Under the pieces are notes generated by a model. It ran no database searches and had not been told where the DNA came from. It saw only the letters and a program-made list of their open reading frames with translations. From assembly GCA_041391425.1 (NCBI GenBank), contig JAWKNZ010000013.1, positions 30,342 through 94,341 on the forward strand: DNA of 64,000 nucleotides. The letters run 5' to 3'. Of this stretch, positions 26,980 through 36,718 are shown in pieces. The DNA is from JAWKNZ01 sp041391425. Its GTDB lineage: Bacteria; Bdellovibrionota_B; Oligoflexia; Oligoflexales; JAWKNZ01. Positions within the stretch are counted from its first letter, which is position 1; each line of letters begins with the position of its first letter. Position numbers and translations under genes: made by a program.

Positions 26980-28421
26980 TTGGCAAATTCAATACAAAAA
27001 CTGAATGAAGATTGGTGCCGCGAATATATCTCTGAATATGTTTTTAAGCTACGTCCTGAGGAGTATCAGAATCAACATCCTATATGGCCTGGTAGCGTAG
27101 GACTTGAGGTGGAAATGCTTCCTGTCATAGCGCAATCAGACGGTTTGCCACCTAAGTTGGTCCCTTTGCAAGGGCATAGCAATACTTTGGCTAGTTGTTT
27201 AAAACGCTTATCGCTTAAAAATAATTGGCACTTTCATGAGCAGCCAGGTCCTAAAGGCGATGGAGATCTCCTTATAAAGGTAGCGATGGAAAGAGGGGAT
27301 GCATTGACGTTTGAGCCTGGCGGTCAACTGGAGTTTTCTTCAGTCCCTTATCCTTGTTTAGGGGACGCCGTTAAGCGCCTACATACTGTACAAGATGAAC
27401 TTAAAAAGTCTCTTGGAGAATGCGGTATATCGCTTCTACAAATAGGGCAGAATCCCTTTTATGGGGTTGATGAAGTTGGATTGCAGATGCCCAAAGAGCG
27501 CTATCAAGCGATGGACCAGTATTTCTCAAATATCGGACCTTGGGGTCAAAGAATGATGCGTCTTACCTGTACGCTGCAGGTTTGCTTGGACTTTGGCCCC
27601 CATGAAACTATTATGGCCCAGAGGTATATACTTGGGCAATTGCTTGCGCCATTTGCTACAGCTATCTTTGCAAACTCACCTTTTTTTCAAGAAATTTGAC
27701 TGAAAGCCTTAGTTTTCGCTCTTTAGCATGGAGAGAGTTAGATCCCTCTAGAACCGGTCTACCAAAAGGGCTTGAGCTAATTTTACGTCAGTTAAATAAA
27801 GCCAGCTGTGTCGACGTTTATACGGAAATGGTACTTGATTCACAGGTTATCTTTGTTGAAGCTTTGGGTTATAAGGTTCCTGTAAAACCATTTACGTTTC
27901 GGCAATGGTTAAGCGAATCTATTGAAGGTATAAACCCAACGGTCAAAGATTTTGAAACACAGCTATCTTTGATGTTTCCTGAAGTGCGGCCTCGAAATTT
28001 TTTGGAAATTAGATCCATCGATTGCCAATCTCAAGTATGGCAAGTTGCTCCAGCAGCTTTTTGTACAGGGATTTTATATGATGATCAAAATTTGATTGAG
28101 GCGATAGACTTATTGGCACCAGAGTTGCCACGATTAGACTCATTATTAGTGAAAGCTGCTAACGGATTGAGAGATGAAGTTGTTCGTGGATATGCTCAAA
28201 GGTTGATGGAAATGGCTATAGAAGGTTTTTCAAGGCTTCCTTCTTGTTTTTTACTTGAAGGATCATTAAGAAATATCGAGAATTTTAACAAAATTTTTAC
28301 ATCGCAAGGTAGAACACCTGGCGATGATTTAAAAGAAGCTTATCAAAAAAGATCCAATAACCAATCTTTGTACGAAGTGATTTGTTCAGTAGATAGGCGT
28401 TGGCAGGAACTAGATGTTTGA
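26980..28421 (+). pseudogene. Glutamate-cysteine ligase (GCS2 family), split by a -1 frame disruption at T7
   Basis: Two adjacent frames encode one enzyme. The first (26980-27699, TTG start, 239 aa) has PGSVGLEVEMLPV and FEPGGQLEFSSVPYP, typical of plant/alphaproteobacterial-type GshA and EgtA ligases that join glutamate and cysteine. It ends NSPFFQEI-stop. The second (from 27696, 241 aa) continues exactly where needed: SFRSLAWRELDPSRTGLP. The -1 frame across the junction reads NSPFFSRNLTESLSFRS, restoring the family order. The junction is TCA CCT TTT TTT CAA, an in-phase T-TTT-TTT heptamer (27681-27687). A one-base homopolymer deletion, ribosomal slippage or sequencing error could explain it. 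The whole enzyme would be about 481 aa. It sits between tolR-like and glutamate dehydrogenase genes. Confidence 0.85.
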
Positions 28422-28440
28422 TAGCTAGGAAAGAGCGATT

Positions 28441-31400
28441 ATGTTGAAGAAAAATTTAGATCCAGAGCAAGAAGAAATGGAAGAGGTGAGGTCAGGCGCT
28501 CTGGCTGAGTCTTTAGAATTTGAAAATGAAATGAAAGGCGAAGAGCTTGAAACATATATTTCTGATATAGCTGATACGGTTAAGATAGGATTGGATCAAA
28601 GCATTGCAATTTTGACTCCGTGGTTTTTCAATAATATGCCAAGAATTTATTATGCGACAACTCCTCGCGCTGAAAAGACGCGCCATTTGTCGGCAGTCAT
28701 TACCGGTCATATATTTGAAACCAAGCAAACAGTTGAATTGTGGGATCGCGATCGTTCAAAGGTTACGTATATCGGGCCGGGAGGAGATCGAAAGATTTTA
28801 ATGAGTATGGCATCGAGGCTGGGCCCCTTAGATTTGAAAATGGGTTCGTTGTATTTTTCTCGTGATCATTTGTTGTTTTTATCTACATTTTTCTGCGATT
28901 CCTATAAAGCTGCAGATATCAAAAATAAGTATATTGCTGAAAAAATTGAAACGGCAAAAGACTTGCTTTTGGGGGAGTTTCCAGAGTGCCATGCTAAGAT
29001 TGATCAATTTCTTGAAAATCTTGATCATGATTTTGTTACTTATGCCACTGCGGCGAGACTTCATATTACCTTTCGAATGTATCACCATATGTTGATGCAC
29101 GAAGGTGCCCATACAATTATTGAGCCATTTAAAAATTCTCCGACTGCTAGATTATCTATTGGCTTTAGGGACGTTAATATTTCTGACGTGATGGAAAATG
29201 TTCTGCGTATTATTAGCCGATTTGGCTTCAATATAGTGCGAGGCTTTGCCGTGCGATTCCATCACAATTTGCAAGAACCGATTCTAGTTTTACATTTTGT
29301 GGTTCGCTATACTTCTGGGGAAGCGATTCAGCTAGAGGATTTTTCTATTCTAAAGCTTAATAAAGCTTTGAGGACTCTTGGCTGGGTGGATAATGATGAA
29401 TATGCCGAGCTTGGGCAGGAACCAGCAGACTTGTCTATCAATGGCGTCAATTTAATCCGTAGTATGGCTTCTTGGGTTCATGTATTGTTGGGCAAAGAAA
29501 ACCCATACTATTATTCAGAATATAAGATTAGAACGACATTTTTTTCGTACCCTGAACTGACTTCTGCGCTTGTGGATTTGTTTAGATTGAAGTTTAGCCC
29601 CAATAAGGGTGATCAACGTAAGAATGATGGCTATGAAAAATTTCGTAATAAGCTTATTACCGATGTCCAGCAGTTAATTGATCCGGTTGAACGTAGAATA
29701 TTTAGGGAATGCTTAAAGTTTACTGATCATGTTTTGAAAACAAATTATTTTCTGCCAACTAAAACTGGTTTGGCTTTTAGACTGTCCCCTGAAGTGCTGG
29801 ACGAAAAATATTATCCTAACAAGCCATTTGGCATATTTTTTGTTGTCGGTTTGGATTTTAGGATGTTTCAAATCCGTTGGAAGGATATTTCCAGAGGCGG
29901 ATTAAGAATTGTGATGCCTCGCAACCCTTCGGACTATGGTTTTGCGTTATCTGGTCTTTTTGATGAAGTTTATGGTTTAAGCCATGCTCAACAGTTGAAA
30001 AATAAAGATATTCCTGAAGGTGGTTCTAAGGCTGTTTTGTTGTTAACCCCCGGGGGTAATAAAAAGAGAGCAGTTCGAGGCGCTATAAATGCATTGCTTG
30101 ATCTTTTGGTGCAAGACGACGAAATTCATGAGGAAAAAGCGAGTAAGCAGGTTTCCTATTATAAGCGTGAGGAAATCATCTACTTAGGTCCTGACGAAAA
30201 TATGTCAAATGACCTAATTGAATGGGTGCCAGAACAAGCAGCTAAGCGTGGATATCCGTATGCTGCTGCATTTATGTCATCAAAGCCGAGCTCAGGTATC
30301 AATCACAAAGAGTATGGAGTGACTTCCGAAGGGTTGAATGTTTTTCTAGAGCACACCCTCAAGTTCTTAGGTATCAATCCTAAGAAAGATGCTTTTACGG
30401 TTAAACTTACGGGTGGTCCTGATGGTGATGTCGCAGGAAATGAATTGAAAATACTTCATAGGGAGTATGGCGAAAACCCAAAAGTTGTGGCTATAGCCGA
30501 TGGTTATGGTGCAGCTTACGATCCTAACGGGTTAAATTGGCAAGAATTGTTGAGCTTGGTCGAACGAGGTTTGTCGATATGTGAGTTTGATAAAGCTAAG
30601 TTGAGTAGCTCTCAAGATGCTTTTGTTATCAATGCTGATACTTCTGATAATATTCGTCGACGCAATGAGTTGCATTCATTAGCTGTTGCAGATGTTTTCA
30701 TCCCAGCTGGAGGAAGGCCTTTCACAGTCAATGAAAAAAATTGGAATAGGTTTATTGATCCATCGGGTACGCCTACGTGTAAGGCTATTGTCGAAGGGGC
30801 CAATATTTTCTTCACTACCGAAGCGCGTGATAATTTACAAAATGCCGGAATTATCATGATTAAAGATTCGAGTGCAAACAAAACTGGTGTGATTTGTTCC
30901 TCTTTTGAAATCATAGCTTCCTTATTATTGACAGAAGAGGAGTTTGTCGAGATTAAGGATGTTTATGTTCTCCAGGTTGTGGAAATTTTGAAGCAGAAGG
31001 CGGGGGCAGAAGCGAATCTATTGATTGCAGAGTATGTAAAAAGTGGCCGACAAAAGAGGCTAGTTGATTTATCGATGGAAATTTCGAAGGAAATTAATTT
31101 AGTTACAGATATTATCCATGATGAACTCGATAAAAACAAAGAAGAATTAGTCGAAGCCCCATTATTTAAACATATTATTGAAAAACATTGCCCAACGATT
31201 CTTAGAGAGCGTTACCTAGCGCGTATTCACTCTGGATTGCCGATAGCTCATAAAGTGGCAATTATTGCTGCTTCGATTGCGAGTTATATCGTCTACAGAG
31301 AGGGACTTGGCTGGTTACAGACAATTAACCCAGAGGATCGTTATAGGGCTACCATTACGTATATGGAACAAGTTCAGTTGACGGATCGATTGATATCTGC

Positions 31401-31515
31401 AGTTAAAGGATCAAACATAGATGAAAAAGAGAGGATTGCATCGATTCTTAGAATGAGTGCAGCTCGAAATCTGACAATGCTAGAAATGGCAAGTGAGCCG
31501 TTGAAGGATATTTAA
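28441..31515 (+). CDS. Large NAD-dependent glutamate dehydrogenase (115-kDa class)
   Basis: 1024 aa. Converts glutamate to 2-oxoglutarate and ammonia with NAD. The N-terminal ~430 residues are the regulatory region typical of the large class; the catalytic part has FQIRWKDISRGGLRIVMPRN, IPEGGSKAVLLLTPGG, GPDENMSNDLIEWVPEQAAKRGY and SGINHKEYGVTSEG, and the nucleotide-binding region KLTGGPDGDVAGNELKIL and FIPAGGRPFTVN. Size and motifs match the fungal GDH2-like class (~1040-1090 aa) rather than the small 450-aa or the 1600-aa bacterial enzymes. It lies 19 bp after the glutamate-cysteine ligase gene, so both glutamate-using genes are probably co-transcribed. Confidence 0.92.
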   Translation: MLKKNLDPEQEEMEEVRSGALAESLEFENEMKGEELETYISDIADTVKIGLDQSIAILTPWFFNNMPRIYYATTPRAEKTRHLSAVITGHIFETKQTVELWDRDRSKVTYIGPGGDRKILMSMASRLGPLDLKMGSLYFSRDHLLFLSTFFCDSYKAADIKNKYIAEKIETAKDLLLGEFPECHAKIDQFLENLDHDFVTYATAARLHITFRMYHHMLMHEGAHTIIEPFKNSPTARLSIGFRDVNISDVMENVLRIISRFGFNIVRGFAVRFHHNLQEPILVLHFVVRYTSGEAIQLEDFSILKLNKALRTLGWVDNDEYAELGQEPADLSINGVNLIRSMASWVHVLLGKENPYYYSEYKIRTTFFSYPELTSALVDLFRLKFSPNKGDQRKNDGYEKFRNKLITDVQQLIDPVERRIFRECLKFTDHVLKTNYFLPTKTGLAFRLSPEVLDEKYYPNKPFGIFFVVGLDFRMFQIRWKDISRGGLRIVMPRNPSDYGFALSGLFDEVYGLSHAQQLKNKDIPEGGSKAVLLLTPGGNKKRAVRGAINALLDLLVQDDEIHEEKASKQVSYYKREEIIYLGPDENMSNDLIEWVPEQAAKRGYPYAAAFMSSKPSSGINHKEYGVTSEGLNVFLEHTLKFLGINPKKDAFTVKLTGGPDGDVAGNELKILHREYGENPKVVAIADGYGAAYDPNGLNWQELLSLVERGLSICEFDKAKLSSSQDAFVINADTSDNIRRRNELHSLAVADVFIPAGGRPFTVNEKNWNRFIDPSGTPTCKAIVEGANIFFTTEARDNLQNAGIIMIKDSSANKTGVICSSFEIIASLLLTEEEFVEIKDVYVLQVVEILKQKAGAEANLLIAEYVKSGRQKRLVDLSMEISKEINLVTDIIHDELDKNKEELVEAPLFKHIIEKHCPTILRERYLARIHSGLPIAHKVAIIAASIASYIVYREGLGWLQTINPEDRYRATITYMEQVQLTDRLISAVKGSNIDEKERIASILRMSAARNLTMLEMASEPLKDI

Positions 31516-31594
31516 GTATGACAACTGGCAGTGGGATTTCTTGCTAAGGAGTAGCGCATGGTTTTCTACGAGATGCTTCGCATACGCTCAGCAT

Positions 31595-31748
31595 GACGGT
31601 TGTTTGCTCTTGGTGTGACGGTTGTTTGCTCTTGGTGTGAGGGTTGTTTGCTCTTGGTGTGAGGGTTGTTTGCTCTTGGTGTGAGGGTTGTTTGCTCTTG
31701 GTGTGAGGGTTGTTTGCTCTTGGTGTGAGGGTTGTTTGTTCTTGGTGT
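31595..31748 (+). repeat. Seven tandem copies of a 22-bp repeat
   Basis: The unit is GAsGGTTGTTTGCTCTTGGTGT. Seven consecutive units start at 31595, 31617, 31639, 31661, 31683, 31705 and 31727; the first two have GACGG, the next ones GAGGG and the last has one change (TTGTTC). The array is preceded by GAGATGCTTCGCATACGCTCAG, which belongs to the palindromic repeat family also seen at 41267 and 54350. It fills most of the 324-bp gap downstream of the glutamate dehydrogenase gene. No coding function. Confidence 0.9.
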
Positions 31749-31839
31749 GACGGTATGATAGTTTTTGGCTAGGTGATCTTTTCGTCCCGGTATTGTGGGG
31801 ATTATGATTGGCCTGAGTTGATAATTATGTGGCTATATT

Positions 31840-32457
31840 TTAGTAATGCCCAGAATATTTTAAGCAAGATTCTGGCACTTGTTTGTTGTCAAAAATTTTG
31901 AGTAATAATTCCGAAGATTCCTTTGGCAATGGGCAAACAAAACGAAATTTTGGACATTTATCTCGATATTCCAAGGTGAATTTATAGCCTGCTGAATTAT
32001 TTACTTTTACAAAGTTAAATACTTTTTCAATTTTTGTTTTAAGCCCATTCATATGCACGCTGCTTTCTTTGTAATCTTTTTTTGCTGATTCATATAACTT
32101 TTTTTGATCTACAATTGTATTTTCGATTTGTTTGATACGGTCGCTCGTTTGATCTATTTTGTTATTGGTTTCTAAGTCGAACTTAGAATATTTTTCTTTT
32201 TGTTTTAAGCTTTCTAGCTGCTTTTTTGCCGTAAAAAGAGGTTTTTCTAATTGTTTTAATTTTTGCTGGGTAATTTCAATCAAAGCTTTCGCTCGCTCGT
32301 TTTTATCAAAACTGGTAAGATAAATACCAGAGACCCGCTTACGGCAAAGTTCTCTGATATTTGTTTGTGGGATTTGTCCGTAAGTATGGGATTGAGATGA
32401 AAGAGTGAACAGACAAAAATACCATATTGATGCTTTTATATGACATCCTTTTTTCAT
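31840..32457 (-). CDS. Secreted coiled-coil protein of unknown function
   Basis: 205 aa. N-terminal signal sequence (ASIWYFCLFTLSSQSHTYG) after a basic start, then a Cys-containing segment (LCRKRVSG), about 110 residues of Lys/Gln/Glu-rich coiled coil, and a C-terminal region with three Cys (RDKCPKFRFVCPLPKES, ESCLKYSG) that could form disulphides in the periplasm. Family not recognised. It stands alone between the tandem repeat and the acyl-CoA dehydrogenase gene. Confidence 0.7.
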   Translation of the reverse strand: MKKGCHIKASIWYFCLFTLSSQSHTYGQIPQTNIRELCRKRVSGIYLTSFDKNERAKALIEITQQKLKQLEKPLFTAKKQLESLKQKEKYSKFDLETNNKIDQTSDRIKQIENTIVDQKKLYESAKKDYKESSVHMNGLKTKIEKVFNFVKVNNSAGYKFTLEYRDKCPKFRFVCPLPKESSELLLKIFDNKQVPESCLKYSGHY

Positions 32458-32754
32458 AAACCGAATGCACCTTTCGTAGCAGGTTCGAACTCTTCACGGA
32501 AAAAGCAGTATATGAGCTGAAATTTATTATAAAAGTTATCTAAAAAACATTGAGGAATCGTGCCATTACCAACGATTACTAGTTTTTTAGGGGCAATGTT
32601 TTACAAACAATTTTCTTTTCTTCTTTAAGTATATCCAAACAAATCAAGTTTGCATATATAGTGAGAAGATAGATCGAAATTTATGGTGTGAAGTTTGCTA
32701 CTAGCTGGCTAGATTTACCCTGCTAACAATTGATACATATGATAGGGATATATT

Positions 32755-34614
32755 ATGAACAAAGAAAATTTTTTGACTGATAACCCTGATATTCTATTCC
32801 ATTTAGAAAAAAGGACTGACGTTACAACTTTGTTTGAATGGACTCTACCTGAAGATAAAGAAATACTTTCAGCTAATACTCCGGACGAATATCGTAAAAT
32901 TTGGCTTGATATGCTTGAGGGCTATGGAGAATTTTGCGGATCGGTTGTGGCTAGTAGCGTTGAGCAAGTTGAAAAAGAAGATTTGATTCTTAAAGATGGC
33001 GAAGTGCAAATAGGCCCAACGATGAAAGGGATAGTCGATGGTTTGTTGGAAATGGGGATTCCAGCATTGAGTATTGCAAGCAAGTATGACGGCCTTGGGG
33101 CACCTTTTTTTGTAGAAATGGTAACTTGTGAAATAGGCAATCGTGCTTGTCCTTCCATGGTTTTGAACGCCGGTTGGTGGGGACCAATTGCTCATATTAT
33201 CGAGCAATTTGGCTCGGAGGAATTAAAGTCGGAATATATCCCAAGAATTGCTTCAGGTGAATTTTCTGGAAATATGGCTTTAACTGAAGCAGGTGCTGGT
33301 TCTGATTTGGCTGCGATTCGAACCTATGGAGAAGAACAGGCTGACGGTAGCTGGATACTAAATGGTAGCAAACAATTCATTAGTAATGGAAATAGCCAAG
33401 TAAGCCTAGTACTGGCGATGAACAAAAAGGGAGCGACTTCTTTAAGTGATTTGAGCTTGTATCTATGCCCTAGTGAGGTGGATGGTAAAAAGAATATCCA
33501 TGTTACAAAAATAGAGGAAAAAGTTGGTTTGCATGGATCAGCGACTTGCGAATTACTTTATAAAGATGCGAAAGCATATTTACTAGGGGAAAGCGGTAAA
33601 GGCTTTAAATACATGCTTCGGCTTATGAACGATGCGCGTATTGCCGTTGGTTTCCAAGGGTTAGGGCTTATGGAAGCAACGTTGAGGCTTGCAAAAGATT
33701 ATGCGTCCCAAAGAAAAACCTGGGATAAGCCAATTGCACAGCATGAGTTGATTGCCGAAAAGCTATTGGACCTTGAAGTTGAAACTCGCGGATTTAGAAG
33801 TTTATGTTATCAGGCAGCGCAAACAAAGGCTTTAATTTATGCAGGTGAAAAGTTTTTACAAGCTAATCCTGATCTCTCGAAGGAAAAGCGTGAAGAAATT
33901 AACGCTAAATTAAAGAAATATAACTCTAGGGTTAGAAGGTGGACGCCACTTATTAAATATATTGCTGGGGAGCAATCTTTTAGACATGCGAGGACGGCAC
34001 TGCAAATCCATGGAGGATATGGTTTTACTAAGGAGTACAGAGCTGAGTGGTGGGTGCGGGAAAGCTTGATATATTCACTGTATGAGGGAACATCACAGAT
34101 TCAAGCGCTTATGTGTATGAAAGATACGTTAAAAGAAATTGTAGCAAAACCTAAAGACTTTTTTGAATCTGCTTTTGGCCTAAAAGTAAAGGCACTTTCT
34201 CATTCTGACCCAATTCGAAAAAAATTATACAAGATGAAGGAAGAGTTTCATAAATCTGTCATGGGCATTCTATTTAGGTTGGTTAAGAGTAATGTCAAAA
34301 ACTCTTTGGCGGACGTTAGCGGTACTGATTTGATTAAAATGGTTAAACGACTACGACGTGATTTGATAAAATTTGACGAATTACGTCCTGCTTTGTTGCA
34401 TGCGGAGAGGATATGCGAAATGAAGTCGTTAATTGCTGTAGCTGAGGCAGCGGTTTGGGATATTGAAGATGATCCGGAGCGTAGTTGGATAGCTGAAAGG
34501 CTTGTAAATACAGGACTACCTCGGATTAGTTATTTGCACTCCGAGATTGATATGGACGATCCAATTATCGAAGGTATATTAGATAGATACGCGCAAGCAT
34601 CGAAAGAATCCTAA
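32755..34614 (+). CDS. Acyl-CoA dehydrogenase
   Basis: 619 aa. FAD enzyme for the first step of fatty-acid beta-oxidation. Signatures: MALTEAGAGSDLAAIRT (FAD/substrate loop), ARIAVGFQGLGLMEATLR, QIHGGYGFTKEYRAEWWVRE and LIYSLYEGTSQIQALMCM, in which Glu of YEGTS is the usual catalytic base. The N- and middle domains are canonical; about 150 extra C-terminal residues (from about 465) are helical and basic, as in the longer FadE-like members that also act on long-chain substrates. No other beta-oxidation gene is adjacent. Substrate length is not predictable here. Confidence 0.95.
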   Translation: MNKENFLTDNPDILFHLEKRTDVTTLFEWTLPEDKEILSANTPDEYRKIWLDMLEGYGEFCGSVVASSVEQVEKEDLILKDGEVQIGPTMKGIVDGLLEMGIPALSIASKYDGLGAPFFVEMVTCEIGNRACPSMVLNAGWWGPIAHIIEQFGSEELKSEYIPRIASGEFSGNMALTEAGAGSDLAAIRTYGEEQADGSWILNGSKQFISNGNSQVSLVLAMNKKGATSLSDLSLYLCPSEVDGKKNIHVTKIEEKVGLHGSATCELLYKDAKAYLLGESGKGFKYMLRLMNDARIAVGFQGLGLMEATLRLAKDYASQRKTWDKPIAQHELIAEKLLDLEVETRGFRSLCYQAAQTKALIYAGEKFLQANPDLSKEKREEINAKLKKYNSRVRRWTPLIKYIAGEQSFRHARTALQIHGGYGFTKEYRAEWWVRESLIYSLYEGTSQIQALMCMKDTLKEIVAKPKDFFESAFGLKVKALSHSDPIRKKLYKMKEEFHKSVMGILFRLVKSNVKNSLADVSGTDLIKMVKRLRRDLIKFDELRPALLHAERICEMKSLIAVAEAAVWDIEDDPERSWIAERLVNTGLPRISYLHSEIDMDDPIIEGILDRYAQASKES

Positions 34615-35013
34615 CGTCCTACCTAGTTATTGCTTAAACCACCAACTTTCATTATTTTTTTAGGCCTTCTGGTATGAAGGCTGAGTGCCGAAAGTGGTAG
34701 TTAGGCTTTGCTTCCTGTCAATATGTTTTTGTCTTTTCTTTTGACACATCACATCTGTTGTTACAATCCATAAATATTTTTAAACCGATACTTATTATTT
34801 AAATTACGAAAAAACAGTCTATTTCTGTTTAGAGCAAATTGCCGCTAAAATCTTGTTATTTTCATACATTAGCCTAGTTAGCTAGCCTTGCTGTAGGTGA
34901 AATATCAGTTTAAGTTTGCTTTTGGCATATTGATTGCTTTGCATTTATTTGTGGATAGCCTCACACGAGGGTTATCTATTTTTATGCTTTAATGCAGTAT
35001 CGGAGATCAGATT
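34615..35013. other. Intergenic region
   Basis: 399 bp between two plus-strand genes. A short hairpin GCCTTC/GAAGGC near 34664-34682 lacks a following T tract. A better hairpin just before the next gene is annotated separately. No gene was found. Confidence 0.4.
34954..34983 (+). terminator. Hairpin with T tract just upstream of a beta-barrel gene
   Basis: GATAGCCT (34954-34961) pairs with AGGGTTATC (34968-34976) with one G-T pair, then TATTTTTATG. It lies 30 bp before the start codon of the next gene, so it may be an attenuator or a late terminator of the preceding gene. Confidence 0.4.
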
Positions 35014-35712
35014 ATGCCCTCTCTACTTCCCACCTTTCGAATCAATAGGTGTCAGAAATCACGTCTTGGGTTTCTAACCATGTTAGTTGTAAGCTTAATT
35101 ATCTCAAGTAATTTCGCTTACGGCTATAGCCACTCTTATATTAATACGTTTCGCTCCAGTGCTAACTCTTCAATTTTTGTTTCACAATCATTGGATGGAG
35201 AGTATGGAAATTTTACATTGACAGGTAAGCTTGATGACGAGGACTTGAATGAAGCCTCACCGGGTGACACTATTTCTGATCGTTCTTTATGGCGAGGAAT
35301 TGGGTTAAGTACATCTGTGGGACTGGAGTTGATGAAATTTATTCAATTTAGTGTCGGTCATACGTTTATAAATATGCGTAGTCAAGATGATGCTCGAGAG
35401 CAACTTGAGGGTTCACGAATCCATGCTGATACTAAACTAGTTTTTGGTTCCCCAATTGGTAATTTAGAAGCTGGCTTTGGCGCATCTATTATTCGCGCTG
35501 ATTACCAAAAGCTCTTAGAAAGCTCTAGTTTTGTTGGTAGTGGTTTATTTTATTCTCTTGGCGGAAATTACTTTTTGACTTCTAGGTTTTCCATTTTTGC
35601 CCGAGGCAAGATTTTTAAAGATCATTTGATGCGAAATTCTGGTTCTGCTAGAGTCCAACAGATTGATACTGAGACAACTGCAGTAAGCCTTGGTTTTAGA
35701 ATTTGGATGTAG
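35014..35712 (+). CDS. Outer-membrane beta-barrel protein
   Basis: 232 aa. N-terminal signal with a basic region then LGFLTMLVVSLIISSNFAYG (cleavage near AYG). Mature strands alternate in the barrel manner: LSTSVGLELMKFIQFSVGH, HADTKLVFGSPIGNLEAGF, GLFYSLGGNYFLTSRFSIFA, TTAVSLGFRIWM. The last strand ends in an aromatic-rich FRIWM, close to a BAM recognition signal. About eight strands fit. Function unknown; no paralogue of obvious name. A strong terminator follows, so it is monocistronic. Confidence 0.75.
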   Translation: MPSLLPTFRINRCQKSRLGFLTMLVVSLIISSNFAYGYSHSYINTFRSSANSSIFVSQSLDGEYGNFTLTGKLDDEDLNEASPGDTISDRSLWRGIGLSTSVGLELMKFIQFSVGHTFINMRSQDDAREQLEGSRIHADTKLVFGSPIGNLEAGFGASIIRADYQKLLESSSFVGSGLFYSLGGNYFLTSRFSIFARGKIFKDHLMRNSGSARVQQIDTETTAVSLGFRIWM

Positions 35713-35755
35713 TGCTTAAAAAATAATCAAATTTTGATTTATTTTAAATTAATTA

Positions 35756-35779
35756 GCAGCCTTATACGGCTGCTTTTTT
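35756..35779 (+). terminator. Intrinsic terminator
   Basis: GCAGCC TTATAC GGCTGC followed by TTTTTT: a perfect 6-bp GC-rich stem plus T tract, 44 bp after the beta-barrel stop. Confidence 0.85.
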
Positions 35780-35946
35780 GCGCAAAATTTTTGCTCTGAA
35801 GTTTCACTCCGTTGGCAAAAGCTTATTGACCCTATATGGTGAAGGGGTCAGACTATTATAACGAAGTCGGTTTGAATTGTGAGGTTGTCAGTGGCAGAAA
35901 GTTGTTATCTACGATTTTTTTGCAGTTTGATTATAAAGGGGAGAAG

Positions 35947-36651
35947 ATGATTGGCAGGATTTTAATTAACGCTTGCTCTTTATTGCTATTTGCTAGCTGT
36001 TATGTCGATGGCAACGGGGATAGACGCGCCTCTAGAGGAGGCATGGTAGGTGATACGCCTCATAAAAGTGAGGCTCCAAATGTTCATAATAGAAATGAGT
36101 GCCACTTTACAATAGATAAGGGGTGTTTTGAAGGTCACGTCTCTCCTGCTATGGAGTTGACAGTCGAAAACGAGGTTTTTTTCGATGCTAATGATTTAGC
36201 AGCACGCTTTGCTGAGGCCATTACGATTGAGTCTGATGAGATTGATACGGAAGAGGCTTTAGTTTTAGGTGAAGACTATGAAGTTAAGCTAGTGACTCCT
36301 TTTAATAACGATGACTTTTTAAAAGGTTTTGTCGTCTTTGTTAAAGGCGAACAGACTAGTTTTTCTCAATTACGTGCAAAAGGAAACTTCTTTATAGATG
36401 ACCTTCCTCAAGGTGAATATAAGTTAAGAGTTCAACGTCCGATTGATTTTTTAGTGCGTTATTTAAAGAAAGAAGGTGAAGAGGTCCAGAAGACTGATAA
36501 GTATTTTTGTGCCACTTTATATCAAGATCACCCTTTGGAAATCTATCCTAATGAAAAGGCCGAATCGGCAGTATTTGACCAATTTAAGCTTTATGTGAAA
36601 AATGTTGAATGTACGAACCCCCACGCGGGAGGAACAATTTTGAGAATATAA
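35947..36651 (+). CDS. Lipoprotein of unknown function
   Basis: 234 aa from ATG 35947, preceded by GGGGAG; the frame is open from 35836 but only this start gives a lipoprotein signal (MIGRILINACSLLLFASC, Cys18). The linker is Arg/Gly-rich. The mature part has a Cys pair (NECHFTIDKGCFEG) and beta-rich sequence (LVLGEDYEVKLVTPF, GEYKLRVQRPIDFLVRYL) that could be a Cna-B/transthyretin-like carbohydrate- or protein-binding fold, then a third Cys pair (YFCATLYQ, NVECTNPH). Family not recognised. Terminator follows. Confidence 0.75.
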   Translation: MIGRILINACSLLLFASCYVDGNGDRRASRGGMVGDTPHKSEAPNVHNRNECHFTIDKGCFEGHVSPAMELTVENEVFFDANDLAARFAEAITIESDEIDTEEALVLGEDYEVKLVTPFNNDDFLKGFVVFVKGEQTSFSQLRAKGNFFIDDLPQGEYKLRVQRPIDFLVRYLKKEGEEVQKTDKYFCATLYQDHPLEIYPNEKAESAVFDQFKLYVKNVECTNPHAGGTILRI

Positions 36652-36679
36652 TATCTCAAAGCGATCTCTCTTTTGGCTT

Positions 36680-36718
36680 GCCCTTGATACATGGACTGTT
36701 TCAAGGGCAGCTTTTTTT
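36680..36718 (+). terminator. Intrinsic terminator overlapping the tatD-like 3' end
   Basis: GCCCTTGA (36680-36687) pairs with TCAAGGGC (36701-36708), followed by AGCTTTTTTT. It ends the lipoprotein gene; the TatD stop codon (36701) lies inside it. Confidence 0.75.

Noticed and set aside
31595..31748. CRISPR array
   Set aside because: The 22-bp units are contiguous with no unique spacers, and no cas genes are near. The 80-bp array at 54.3 kb likewise has conserved rather than unique spacers.
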